Source: Photorhabdus bodei (lineage in GTDB: Bacteria > Pseudomonadota > Gammaproteobacteria > Enterobacterales > Enterobacteriaceae). Taken from it: a stretch of 64,000 nucleotides of DNA. Of the stretch, positions 56,344-64,000 are shown one piece after another. The stretch's first letter is position 1; each line of letters starts with the position of its first letter. A model generated the notes under the pieces. It had not been told where the DNA came from, ran no database searches, and saw only the letters and a list, made by a program, of their open reading frames with translations. Position numbers and translations under genes: made by a program. The stretch spans positions 1 through 64,000 of the forward strand of contig NZ_NSCM01000016.1 of assembly GCF_003287735.1 (NCBI RefSeq), in the 5' to 3' direction.

Positions 56344-58894
56344 AACGCTCACCTTGATTATTTCGGGAATACTGGACAGGGATGAACCCATGCTTCCTGG
56401 CAATATCCCGAATCGCCAATGCATCATTATAATCAATAGATTTACCGATGCTTTGATGAACACTTACCCCTTCAAGCGCCACAGCGATAGTTTCTGATAA
56501 ACAGGCGAGATTTACCCCCGCAGGTACATCGATCACGTTGCAATCGCTATAAGCCACTTTCTCAGGCTGATAGACCAATCCCCCCTCGTAAATTTGACGG
56601 TTGCCATCACGAATGAAATCGAAAGGTCTGGCCGCATCAAAAACGATGGCAGAATCTTTCAAGTAATGTGTATTCAAGAAAGGCTTACCTTCACTCGTTG
56701 CCGAAACAATAAAATCAGCCTGACTCAAAGAATGTTCATAACTATCTATCGCTTCCAAACCAAAGGTACCAACGACTTCAAGAACTTGCTGATGTAATAT
56801 TTGTGCATCTGTCACCCCCGGATTTTGTTTAAAAAGCCATTTTCTCATCTTATCCATGACCGAATCTGGCTGGATAACATCATGAGTCCTTAACACTGCG
56901 GAAAGAAGCGCCTTGGTCAGTTCAGAGAGCAATATGCGTGCTTTATTGGGGCGGCTAACCAAGATAATCCGGCCAAAATTATGAGCTAAGCCGATGACTG
57001 AAAGCCTGCCTACGGAGCCTCTGGCACCCACTACCGCCAATGTTTGCCGGGATGCATTCTCAATCAACATTGAGCGTATCCCCTCAATCACCGCCACCGC
57101 AGTCAGAGAGTTGCCATTAGTCAATATCCGACCCTGCCGATTATTCACCACGCTATTACCACCATTAGTAATAACCGAGGTATAAGCACCTAAGCCAACG
57201 ATTTCAGCGCCATTTTTCTCTGCCACATCAAGATATTCCCTCATCAATACCGCCCGTTCTTTCGCTGACAATGCCATCATATCTTCGGGACTAATGGGTG
57301 AGAAAAGGAGCATACCATTAGCATATGCCGTTGAACTTTCGACACCAAACTCAATAGCGACATCAGGATTAAAATCGATCGAGGAAACCTGTGTGATCCA
57401 ATTACCGAGCTGTTTCTGCTGCTCCAGCGTGTAATTCTCCTTTATTGACAAGCAATAAGAATGAGCGAGCTCATTGACCGAAGTGGTATGAATCAAGAAA
57501 GCGAATTTCTTACCCTCAATCAATCCAGGGATAGGCGCTTTAATCTGGGCCAAGTTGTTATTTTTTGAAATCGGATAACTCACCGAAGCGGGTGGGAGAT
57601 CCGCAACAGGTATATCTATCAAGTGTGAAAAAAGAATGTCATATCGTCCATTCTCAACTAGTTGGCATACCTCATCAAAAGCGGTGAAAAACGTCTTAAT
57701 ATCCTCTTTGGAAACGTTAAGCGGTGGTTCAAAACGTACAGAACAAGGGCGAGACATTAACGGCATGGTGAAAAGATCATAATGTTTCAATAAGAAACTA
57801 CAAATGATATAAGCCAGGCCACCGCTTCTTTGACTGAAATTGATAAATATGTTGGAAGCCGCTTTGCTGTCCTGTATTTCAAGACCGCGCATCAACCCAG
57901 CCCCTTGCCAGTAAAATTGCTCTGGATATTTAGCAGACAATTGTTCAAGGCATTCATCAACATAACGGCTGACTTCTTGAATATGGGTTAACGCCTTACC
58001 ATCATCTTTAGTCAGATGCTCGATAACAGCAATCCCCATCGTTGCGGCTAGAACGTTATTGGCAAAAGTGGAGCTATGTTTCCTGTCGAACTCGGATAAA
58101 TAAAGTTCATCTGAATATAACATCGCACCAATCGGCGAAATACCTGCCCCCAGCGCTTTAGAAAACAGGATAACATCCGGTTTCAAAGCATAGAGCGTGG
58201 CCGCGCAAAATGCCCCAAGCCTACCGATACCCGTCTGAACTTCGTCAAATACTGACAATGTGCCATTGTCTTTACACAGTGCCAAAATACTGGACAACGT
58301 ATCTGGTGGAATCACTTTCATTCCACCTTCTCCTTGCACCGGTTCAATAATAAATGCGGCAAATTCCCGGCTCTCTAGCTTTCTTTTTATTTCATCTAAA
58401 TCTTCGCTATCAACCTGCTCATATAATTTATCATCGTAAATGAAATCGGCTTTAAATCGATTTGATCCCGTAGCGGATAATGCCGAATAGGTTTTTCCGT
58501 GAAAACTGCGATGCAAACTCAGAATACGCTTTCTGCCAGTAAACAGACGGGTAAATTTAATCGCAGCTTCTACTGTTTCAGCACCACTGTTAGTAAAAGT
58601 ACAGTGGGTATATTTTTCCTTATCTATTTGCTCTGCAAGCATTTCAGCCAATAGCCGTACCTTTTTGTGAATATTGGGCTGAAAGAAGATAGGCTCTTTA
58701 TCTTTAGTGAATCTGTCAATTTCAGCGATAGCGAAATCAGGATTATGTCCAAATGGCAGAGCACCATATTGAGCCAAAAAATCCTTAACAACCCGGCCAT
58801 CCGATAATGTAAGCTGGTTATCTTGAGCAGACTTGATATCCAGTTCAAGGCCCACAGAATTCAATAAACTCTCACGATATTGATTAACAAACAT
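56327..58894 (-). CDS. Fusion of class-III aminotransferase and acyl-ACP-reductase-like domain
   Basis: An 855-aa two-domain protein. Residues ~1-420 are a class-III PLP aminotransferase: FTNSGAETVEAAIKFTR (about 100), IIEPVQGEGGMK, FDEVQTGIGRLG (Asp of the pyridine ring) and LFSKALGAGISPIGAM with the Schiff-base Lys246. Residues ~470-855 resemble cyanobacterial-type long-chain acyl-ACP reductases: VGLGAYTSVITNGG (about 566), the Rossmann motif VVGARGSVGR (about 622), SATSEGKPFLN, and NLACLSETIAVALEG with a Cys near 798, ending IARKHGFIP. The two activities would reduce an acyl thioester to an aldehyde and aminate it to a fatty amine without releasing the aldehyde. ATG at 58894 preferred over GTG at 58921. 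Confidence 0.85.
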   Translation of the reverse strand: MFVNQYRESLLNSVGLELDIKSAQDNQLTLSDGRVVKDFLAQYGALPFGHNPDFAIAEIDRFTKDKEPIFFQPNIHKKVRLLAEMLAEQIDKEKYTHCTFTNSGAETVEAAIKFTRLFTGRKRILSLHRSFHGKTYSALSATGSNRFKADFIYDDKLYEQVDSEDLDEIKRKLESREFAAFIIEPVQGEGGMKVIPPDTLSSILALCKDNGTLSVFDEVQTGIGRLGAFCAATLYALKPDVILFSKALGAGISPIGAMLYSDELYLSEFDRKHSSTFANNVLAATMGIAVIEHLTKDDGKALTHIQEVSRYVDECLEQLSAKYPEQFYWQGAGLMRGLEIQDSKAASNIFINFSQRSGGLAYIICSFLLKHYDLFTMPLMSRPCSVRFEPPLNVSKEDIKTFFTAFDEVCQLVENGRYDILFSHLIDIPVADLPPASVSYPISKNNNLAQIKAPIPGLIEGKKFAFLIHTTSVNELAHSYCLSIKENYTLEQQKQLGNWITQVSSIDFNPDVAIEFGVESSTAYANGMLLFSPISPEDMMALSAKERAVLMREYLDVAEKNGAEIVGLGAYTSVITNGGNSVVNNRQGRILTNGNSLTAVAVIEGIRSMLIENASRQTLAVVGARGSVGRLSVIGLAHNFGRIILVSRPNKARILLSELTKALLSAVLRTHDVIQPDSVMDKMRKWLFKQNPGVTDAQILHQQVLEVVGTFGLEAIDSYEHSLSQADFIVSATSEGKPFLNTHYLKDSAIVFDAARPFDFIRDGNRQIYEGGLVYQPEKVAYSDCNVIDVPAGVNLACLSETIAVALEGVSVHQSIGKSIDYNDALAIRDIARKHGFIPVQYSRNNQGERYEHVA

Positions 58895-58984
58895 AGTTTT
58901 CTCTCTTTTTTTTAGGTGCACAAAGTCATGCTGTAAACAGCATGGGAAAATCCTTGAGTGATAAATAGGTGATTCTAGAAGTAA

Positions 58985-60031
58985 TTAAGTTTGCTGCATG
59001 ATCTGGTTAATCATTTGGAATTCTCCTATCGGATGAAATTTAAATAACTGTACTGCCAAATAGAAATTCATAATTTCCGGTGTTGTCATTACCTTAATCC
59101 CACCGCAACATCGGAATATAAAACTGGCAGTCTCCTCAAGGATCTTTTCCAAGGTATAACGTAACGCGAGAATCTTATGGACGGCATTTTCATCCTGGCT
59201 AGCATAAAAGGCAATAATCATCATCTGACCGAGAATAACATTAATCTTATAATCAGCTTGGGTCAGGGTATATTTAATTGGTTGCTGTTCTACCATTTTC
59301 TCAGGAATAAAACGAGTCAGCCCATCAAGAATTCCAGAATAAGTATTTGCGGCAAAATAATTAAACAGTGATAAACCGCAGGAAAGCAGCATCTGTTGCT
59401 CAATCCCTTTATAATGAGAAAGTCGTTTTAATGAAACTTCGGTATCCGAAAATTTAACTTCTTGATTATCACTTTCAGCCATAATCCCCAGTCGCCAGAA
59501 AGGAATAACCTTAAAATTCTGATCCGATTTAGAAACCAATACTATCCTCATATCATTATTATTATCAATATCGCAGACCGATAACACATAATAGTCAGCA
59601 ATCGAAGATAAGGAACAAGGTTTCTTAGAACCATTAACAAACAACTTTCCCTCTTTAGAATGCATTTTAAGCGATGGTGTAAAAATATTCGTTCCAGGCA
59701 CACCTTCTGCAAAAGCGGAAGCAACCAACGCTTTTGATGCCATAACTTCATTCAATAATACGTTGCTGTCTTCGAATATGTCAGGAAATTTACTGCAAGC
59801 CAGTACAATATGATTATGCATTGTTAAGGCAATACCAACAGCGGGAAGCCATGCAGAGGCTTCACGGATAGTATTACCGACTTGATGAAGCCCATCCATA
59901 TTGGATTGAGCCATCAAACGTAGGCATTGTGAAGCGGCTTCAGAACCCAATAACAATCTTTTCAATCTATCTGGTGTCAAATGTTGGTATTTCCCGCTAT
60001 TCTTCCTGAGTTCTTCAACAATATTTGTCAT
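58985..60031 (-). CDS. VlmH-like flavin-dependent amine N-hydroxylase (acyl-CoA dehydrogenase fold)
   Basis: A 348-aa member of the acyl-CoA dehydrogenase superfamily that does not look like a beta-oxidation enzyme: the FAD-contact segment FAEGVPGTNIFTPSLKMHSK (about 106-125) and the C-terminal FIFRCCGGIKVMTTPEIMNF (about 306-325) match group-D flavin monooxygenase relatives such as VlmH, which N-hydroxylates isobutylamine using FADH2 from a separate reductase. The family normally has about 370-400 residues; this one is a little short. AAGGAGAATTAAAA precedes the start. No flavin reductase gene is in the cluster, so a housekeeping reductase would serve. Confidence 0.8.
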   Translation of the reverse strand: MTNIVEELRKNSGKYQHLTPDRLKRLLLGSEAASQCLRLMAQSNMDGLHQVGNTIREASAWLPAVGIALTMHNHIVLACSKFPDIFEDSNVLLNEVMASKALVASAFAEGVPGTNIFTPSLKMHSKEGKLFVNGSKKPCSLSSIADYYVLSVCDIDNNNDMRIVLVSKSDQNFKVIPFWRLGIMAESDNQEVKFSDTEVSLKRLSHYKGIEQQMLLSCGLSLFNYFAANTYSGILDGLTRFIPEKMVEQQPIKYTLTQADYKINVILGQMMIIAFYASQDENAVHKILALRYTLEKILEETASFIFRCCGGIKVMTTPEIMNFYLAVQLFKFHPIGEFQMINQIMQQT

Positions 60032-60081
60032 TTTTAATTCTCCTTAACCTATTCAAACAACCTGCTGAATAAGGCCAATAT

Positions 60082-60978
60082 CTACACTAAGCCCATGTAT
60101 TTAAGGCGTGACTGCTGCATCTGTTCAACCAAGGAATGAGATAGCTCAAGACGAGATTCCACCGTAGAATCGGACAACAACATCCCAGGCACTAATTCAT
60201 AACCTTCAATAAAGCGCAAATGGTTCTGCATACCCCGTTGATAGAACATTTCACGCTCCACAAACAAGTCATCAACAGATACCTGGTTCCATAACGCCAG
60301 CCCTTCTTCTATACACTCAAGCGCCGATTGCTTTAGAGAACTATCATTTTCGAGTGCCATCTTGACGATATTTGCACACACGGTCAGATGTCTTAATTCA
60401 TCAGCATTGGCTCTGGCCTGTGTCTCGGCGGCGACAATATCAAAAGGGTGCCACTTGATTTCGCTGAGCTCTGACGTTGGCGCAAGTACGCCTTCCAGAA
60501 CAACAGTAATGATTAACACGCCTGCAATGTAGTCATTTTTCAACACCACCCACTTATCGAAATAAGTTCTTAATGTTTCCAACATATTGGTCATTTTTCC
60601 TCGTAAGAGGCTTTCCATTTTTCCGGCCACATTGTCGATATCCGCAAAGCCTATTCTGACCAGATGTTCTCTGAATAATTTAGCATGTCTACCTTCATCA
60701 AATATCTGAGTCAGCATATAATCAAAGTTGATATTATCAGGAGCCTTATCTGCAAGTAACAATAATGCTTTCGTTGCTTCATATTCCGAAATCGATTTAA
60801 AAGAAAGTTCCCTGATCAGAGACTCCCGTAAATCACCCGGCAAATAGGTTAATTTAGGATCATTGGCATAATGGGTTCTTTTTCTTTGTTCAACATTTAT
60901 CTGTTCAGTGAACCATTCATCCAAGCCCCAATCTTTTGCCCGCATTTCTACTTCCGATGCCTGTTTAATTAAATTCAT
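60082..60978 (-). CDS. VlmB-like ferritin-fold diiron oxygenase
   Basis: A 298-aa all-helical protein with iron-ligand motifs on separate helices: ISEYEATKALL (about 63-73), IFDEGRHAKLF (about 92-102), VVLEGVLAP (about 158-166) and ANADELRHL (about 190-198), the Glu/ExxH pattern of ferritin-like diiron oxygenases. In the valanimycin pathway VlmB is a diiron enzyme acting with the membrane protein VlmO to convert the seryl-hydroxylamine ester into hydrazine and azoxy products. The adjacent small membrane protein makes the same pairing likely. GGAGAGGAA precedes the start. AurF-like N-oxygenase is the alternative. Confidence 0.78.
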   Translation of the reverse strand: MNLIKQASEVEMRAKDWGLDEWFTEQINVEQRKRTHYANDPKLTYLPGDLRESLIRELSFKSISEYEATKALLLLADKAPDNINFDYMLTQIFDEGRHAKLFREHLVRIGFADIDNVAGKMESLLRGKMTNMLETLRTYFDKWVVLKNDYIAGVLIITVVLEGVLAPTSELSEIKWHPFDIVAAETQARANADELRHLTVCANIVKMALENDSSLKQSALECIEEGLALWNQVSVDDLFVEREMFYQRGMQNHLRFIEGYELVPGMLLSDSTVESRLELSHSLVEQMQQSRLKYMGLV

Positions 60979-61025
60979 AATATAAATTCCTCTCCAAATA
61001 AGTTATCTCTCTATAATGATTTACT

Positions 61026-61409
61026 TCAATGAACAGTGGGCTGCTTAAATATATTAATAGATAACTTAGGGAAATTTCCCAGTACACCTCGATCCAGGCA
61101 GATATGAACAAATAGTGCAATAACGCTGTAATTGTCCTTAAAGAACCAGATCCAGAGCAAACTAATCACACTGAGTGTGAATAAATTATGGCAAATATTA
61201 TAGATGGTATAAAAAGCTGAAGGAGGAGTTTCTTTTTTATTCAGTAAACTCCAGATCCGCCCTGGGTAATAACCAATAATATCAATCAGAAAAAATAACA
61301 CAATAAATTGCCACCAATTTATATAACTCTCAAGCTGCCAAGTCAGAAATAAACTAATAAAAAACAATCCCAAAAATTCCCAACGCAGAATTTTAAATGT
61401 ATTAATCAT
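61026..61409 (-). CDS. VlmO-like small membrane protein
   Basis: A 127-aa protein with four hydrophobic helices (about 10-26, 32-46, 76-92 and 93-110), a conserved-looking DIIGYYPGRIWSLL loop (about 43-56), TIYNICHNLFTLSV with a His and CLDRGVLGNFP (about 104-114). Size, topology and place directly before the diiron gene fit VlmO of valanimycin-type azoxy pathways, which works with VlmB. It overlaps the hydrolase gene by 8 bases. A general four-helix membrane protein of unknown role is the fallback. Confidence 0.65.
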   Translation of the reverse strand: MINTFKILRWEFLGLFFISLFLTWQLESYINWWQFIVLFFLIDIIGYYPGRIWSLLNKKETPPSAFYTIYNICHNLFTLSVISLLWIWFFKDNYSVIALFVHICLDRGVLGNFPKLSINIFKQPTVH

Positions 61410-62238
61410 CGCTATTCTCCATCATTTCTTTTTTCATGATTGCAATAATATCTCCTGGCTGTTTAATCCAGGCACTGTGAGGATTACCTTTGAGAGACAA
61501 AGTTATTTCCCTAACTTCTGCATTAGGTATAAGACTTGCTAATACTTGAGTAGACTTCAACGGAGCCCAATTATCTCCTTTAAAACAGATATAAACAGCC
61601 TTGGATAAATACTTATTCTCCTTCCCTTTATAAGCACGGACATGATCATAATTTCCCGTACAAGCAGTTTTGGACCAGTCCCGCATTAACCCCTTAGCTT
61701 CTCTTATGCCAAAACCAATCTTTTTCCCAGGGAGATAACCATATAACGCAGTCAGAATGTTAAAAATAATAGCTGCTGTTATTATCTGTACTCTCCCCAT
61801 TCCCTGCCAATTCTTATACCATACATTCCCGGTTGCCACACAAAACAGAGAAAATGACCTGTCAGTTGATCTGGCAAAGAGCGTCGCAATATGTCCTCCA
61901 AGACTGTGACCAAAGACAATAGGAATTTTATGTCTATTTAATTCAACAGCCTTGTCTAACATTGCCGGAAGATAATCCTGCAACAGATCGGAATAGTTAT
62001 AGTCATTTTTTCGACTTGGTTTAGGTTGATTGTCTCCATAACCTGGCATATCAGCAGTGACAACCTGAAAACCCTCTTTTACCAGTTGTTGTATTAAAGC
62101 GTCATATTTCCTGATTTCCACACCAATAGCAGGTAACAATATAACAACTCTGCCATTACTATCTCCCTGATAAACTTTATAATTACAGAGGAAATTGCCA
62201 GCCACTTTAAAATGATTACCATTAATATTATTTTTCAT
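61402..62238 (-). CDS. Alpha/beta hydrolase
   Basis: A 278-aa alpha/beta hydrolase. The oxyanion region VVILLPAIGVEIRKYDALI (about 30-48), DMPGYGDNQPK (about 59-69), the nucleophile elbow FGHSLGGHIATLFA (about 109-122) and a C-terminal HSAWIKQPGD supplying the catalytic His (about 260) are seen. No signal peptide. As the first gene of the six-gene operon it may release the acyl or ester group of an intermediate or the final product, or act as thioesterase for the fatty-acyl precursor; the sequence does not decide. Confidence 0.75.
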   Translation of the reverse strand: MKNNINGNHFKVAGNFLCNYKVYQGDSNGRVVILLPAIGVEIRKYDALIQQLVKEGFQVVTADMPGYGDNQPKPSRKNDYNYSDLLQDYLPAMLDKAVELNRHKIPIVFGHSLGGHIATLFARSTDRSFSLFCVATGNVWYKNWQGMGRVQIITAAIIFNILTALYGYLPGKKIGFGIREAKGLMRDWSKTACTGNYDHVRAYKGKENKYLSKAVYICFKGDNWAPLKSTQVLASLIPNAEVREITLSLKGNPHSAWIKQPGDIIAIMKKEMMENSDD

Positions 62239-62913
62239 ATCTATATGCTCCCAATAACTACATCACGCTCCGGTGACTGGCATTGGCGATAAATCCGCCA
62301 AAAAAGTTTTATTTTCAATGCGATAAGTGTCAAATGCTTGTCCATATCGCCGGGTTATTAGTGATTTTCTAATTTTTTATTAACCAATATAAAAGCCCCT
62401 TATACTTTCTTAGTAACAGGCTATAGATAAAGCAAGGAACATATATTATTTTATAAATTATTTGCTGGAAAAATTATTTTACACATTAGAAAAATTTAGT
62501 TTCAAATGTAAATCATACCATTTAAATATTAATAAATAATTTATAAATCAATAATAAAATATCAATTTTAAATGTATTGAATTTACATGAAACAATATTG
62601 ATAGAAATCTATAACCACATAAAACAACAAACAGTTAATAGTAATAAGAGATAATCTTAGTTTAAATAACACATAAAAAAATGAAATTTATTCATGAATC
62701 AATTTGAAAATATATTCAAAAAATTATTTACCAACATTATTTTCACAAATCTATTTATATTACTTCCTTATATACTTTACATGGCAAAATTATTAATACC
62801 CATGAATTATATCATTACCAATATTTAGTTTATGAAATTAACCAGCCATTCTGCTCTCTTACTCTATGACTGGTTTTATATTAACTTTAATTATAACGAC
62901 TAATTTTATAGAA
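62239..62913. other. AT-rich promoter region of the azoxy-type operon
   Basis: 675 bases without a gene, extremely AT-rich from 62400 on. It should contain the promoter of the six-gene operon. Near 62838-62874 AACCAGCCAT and ATGACTGGTT form an imperfect hairpin likely to terminate the peptidase gene at its right. No regulator gene is adjacent and no clear operator was identified. Confidence 0.45.
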
Positions 62914-64000
62914 TTAAGTTATTCGCTTCCAAAGACTGGCTATACCAAATCCCAAAATAAGCATTGGCAGAATAGCGAGCGCACTCCCCACTACAGGAGC
63001 ATGTAATCCGACAGAAACAAGGTATATAATTGGAACATAGAGAATACATGTAATGTAAGTACAGACAATTAACAAAATCAACGCAACGCTAAATTTATTG
63101 AACTCCCTCAACATCAAATCCGTTAATAAAAACAGCAAAACAGGTAATGTAATAAGATAAGATGCTGTGGGTACAACTAATGCTGCGACAAGGCTAAATA
63201 ATCCAGCAAGTATCCTTAAAATGCTCTGGATATTTGATACAGTTCGGCGTGAAGATGAAAACCATATATTTCTTATCGCTAATGAGATAGAGAGTAAAAA
63301 TGTTAAAATACCTGTAACGAAAGCGGAAAATATAGATATGATAATAAGCCCAATATAGGGCACAGGAAAGTAAACTGCATCTACACTTTCTTTAAACAAG
63401 TTAATCTCATCTTTTACCGCGAAATGCGCTCCCAAATCCCGAATCGTTCGCTGATATCGCCACAAAGTTCCAAGGTTAAGATTCTCAACAGTATCACTCA
63501 TACGGTGGTAATGCTCATAACCCAAGATCGTAGCAAAATTCATCCCGGTAAACCCTCTATTCAGAAAGACACTAAAATCTGTGTTATTCTGCAACATTTG
63601 ATACACGATGGGACTAAATGAAAAAGCTACTGGCTTATAAGCATTCCGATTCCATTCTGAAACAAGAGCAAGATTTTTTGCCGATGTCTCAAATAAGAGT
63701 GGCACGCCATTATTTCCCCTAGCATCAAAATTAAAAACAACATCTATTGGTTGAGTAGCGATCTCATTAATATTCTTAACAAAGTGATGCGCACCGAGTA
63801 ATCCCAACTCTTCAGCATCAGAGAATAAGAATATAACGTTATTTTTTATATTCGTTCTTTTAGCAAGATCCCGCATTAATTGGAGTACCGAGGCGACGGC
63901 TATACCATTATCACTGGCTCCTGGCGCAGTTCTAACACTGTCATAATGTGAAACGAATAATAAAGTTCCTTCTGGCGAAGGAACCTCCAACTTTGCGATA
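62914..64000 (-). CDS. M28-family membrane aminopeptidase, N-terminus outside window
   Basis: A partial gene; the frame remains open to the right edge (362 codons seen). It encodes a peptidase family M28 domain with all zinc ligands visible: HYDS (His, Asp), GASDNG (Asp), DAEELGLLGAH (catalytic Glu pair), NFDARG (Asp) and YEHYHRMSDT (His). About five C-terminal membrane helices follow, a layout shared with ER/vacuolar-type Fxna/Pff1 peptidases and some bacterial homologues. The active domain would face the periplasm. It lies on the same strand as, but 676 bases upstream of, the azoxy-type operon. Confidence 0.85.
   Translation of the reverse strand, partial: IAKLEVPSPEGTLLFVSHYDSVRTAPGASDNGIAVASVLQLMRDLAKRTNIKNNVIFLFSDAEELGLLGAHHFVKNINEIATQPIDVVFNFDARGNNGVPLLFETSAKNLALVSEWNRNAYKPVAFSFSPIVYQMLQNNTDFSVFLNRGFTGMNFATILGYEHYHRMSDTVENLNLGTLWRYQRTIRDLGAHFAVKDEINLFKESVDAVYFPVPYIGLIIISIFSAFVTGILTFLLSISLAIRNIWFSSSRRTVSNIQSILRILAGLFSLVAALVVPTASYLITLPVLLFLLTDLMLREFNKFSVALILLIVCTYITCILYVPIIYLVSVGLHAPVVGSALAILPMLILGFGIASLWKRIT

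Noticed and set aside
60082..60978. Interpretation of the diiron protein as a ribonucleotide reductase small subunit
   Set aside because: No radical Tyr environment or partner large subunit; length and neighbours fit VlmB-type oxygenases better.

Overview
The window reads as a chromosomal segment of an enterobacterium, most likely Photorhabdus (Xenorhabdus is the alternative). The housekeeping order ssb / uvrA ... tyrB-alr-dnaB ... qor ... dusA ... zur, lexA, dgkA, plsB, ubiA, ubiC, pgi, lysC is enterobacterial. Seven ~127-bp ERIC (IRU) elements and an accessory load of toxin-antitoxin genes, phage tail genes and natural-product genes fit an insect-associated Morganellaceae genome. The genus is inferred from content, not proved.

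Layout. 1-6.3 kb: an operon with a GH65 glycoside phosphorylase, an MFS exporter and a DegT-type aminotransferase, followed by lhgO. 6.5-7.2 kb: a broken srmB fragment. 7.2-18.8 kb: an accessory block bounded by two similar ~48-bp sequences. It carries formaldehyde detoxification (frmA, frmB), an AT-rich stretch with a 109-aa unknown protein, and a carotenoid operon made of a carotenoid cleavage oxygenase, crtE, type 2 IPP isomerase, crtY, crtI and crtB. 18.9-24.6 kb: ssb and uvrA sharing an SOS box, then psuK-psuG for pseudouridine breakdown. 25-26.3 kb: hicAB and an orphan E3-type colicin immunity gene behind a Fur-box-like palindrome. 26.5-33.9 kb: tyrB, alr, dnaB, qor and dusA; an ASCH-domain gene split by an ERIC element lies where pspG sits in E. 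coli.

33.9-39 kb is a scrap yard: a phage tail-completion remnant, a HigA-type antitoxin with a decayed toxin, a VOC protein whose present start codon lies inside an ERIC element, an orphan tail fibre with its assembly protein, and a Tat-signal FMN hydroxy-acid oxidase. 39-50 kb returns to core genes: a DUF1266 membrane protein, zur, lexA, dgkA, plsB, ubiA, ubiC, pgi and lysC.

50.8-55 kb holds a very AT-rich dlt operon in the order dltC-dltD-dltX-dltB-dltA, unusual in a Gram-negative. It includes a 41-aa DltX-like protein, and its DltB lacks the usual MBOAT His. 55.3-62.2 kb, on the minus strand, is the most striking locus: an alpha/beta hydrolase, VlmO-like membrane protein, VlmB-like diiron protein, VlmH-like flavin N-hydroxylase, a fused class-III aminotransferase/acyl-ACP-reductase-like protein, and a VlmA-like aminoacyl-tRNA-dependent transferase. 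Together these look like a pathway that turns a fatty acyl thioester into an alkylamine and then into an azoxy (elaiomycin/valanimycin-type) metabolite. A membrane M28 peptidase runs off the right edge. No tRNA, rRNA, CRISPR array or intact transposase was seen.
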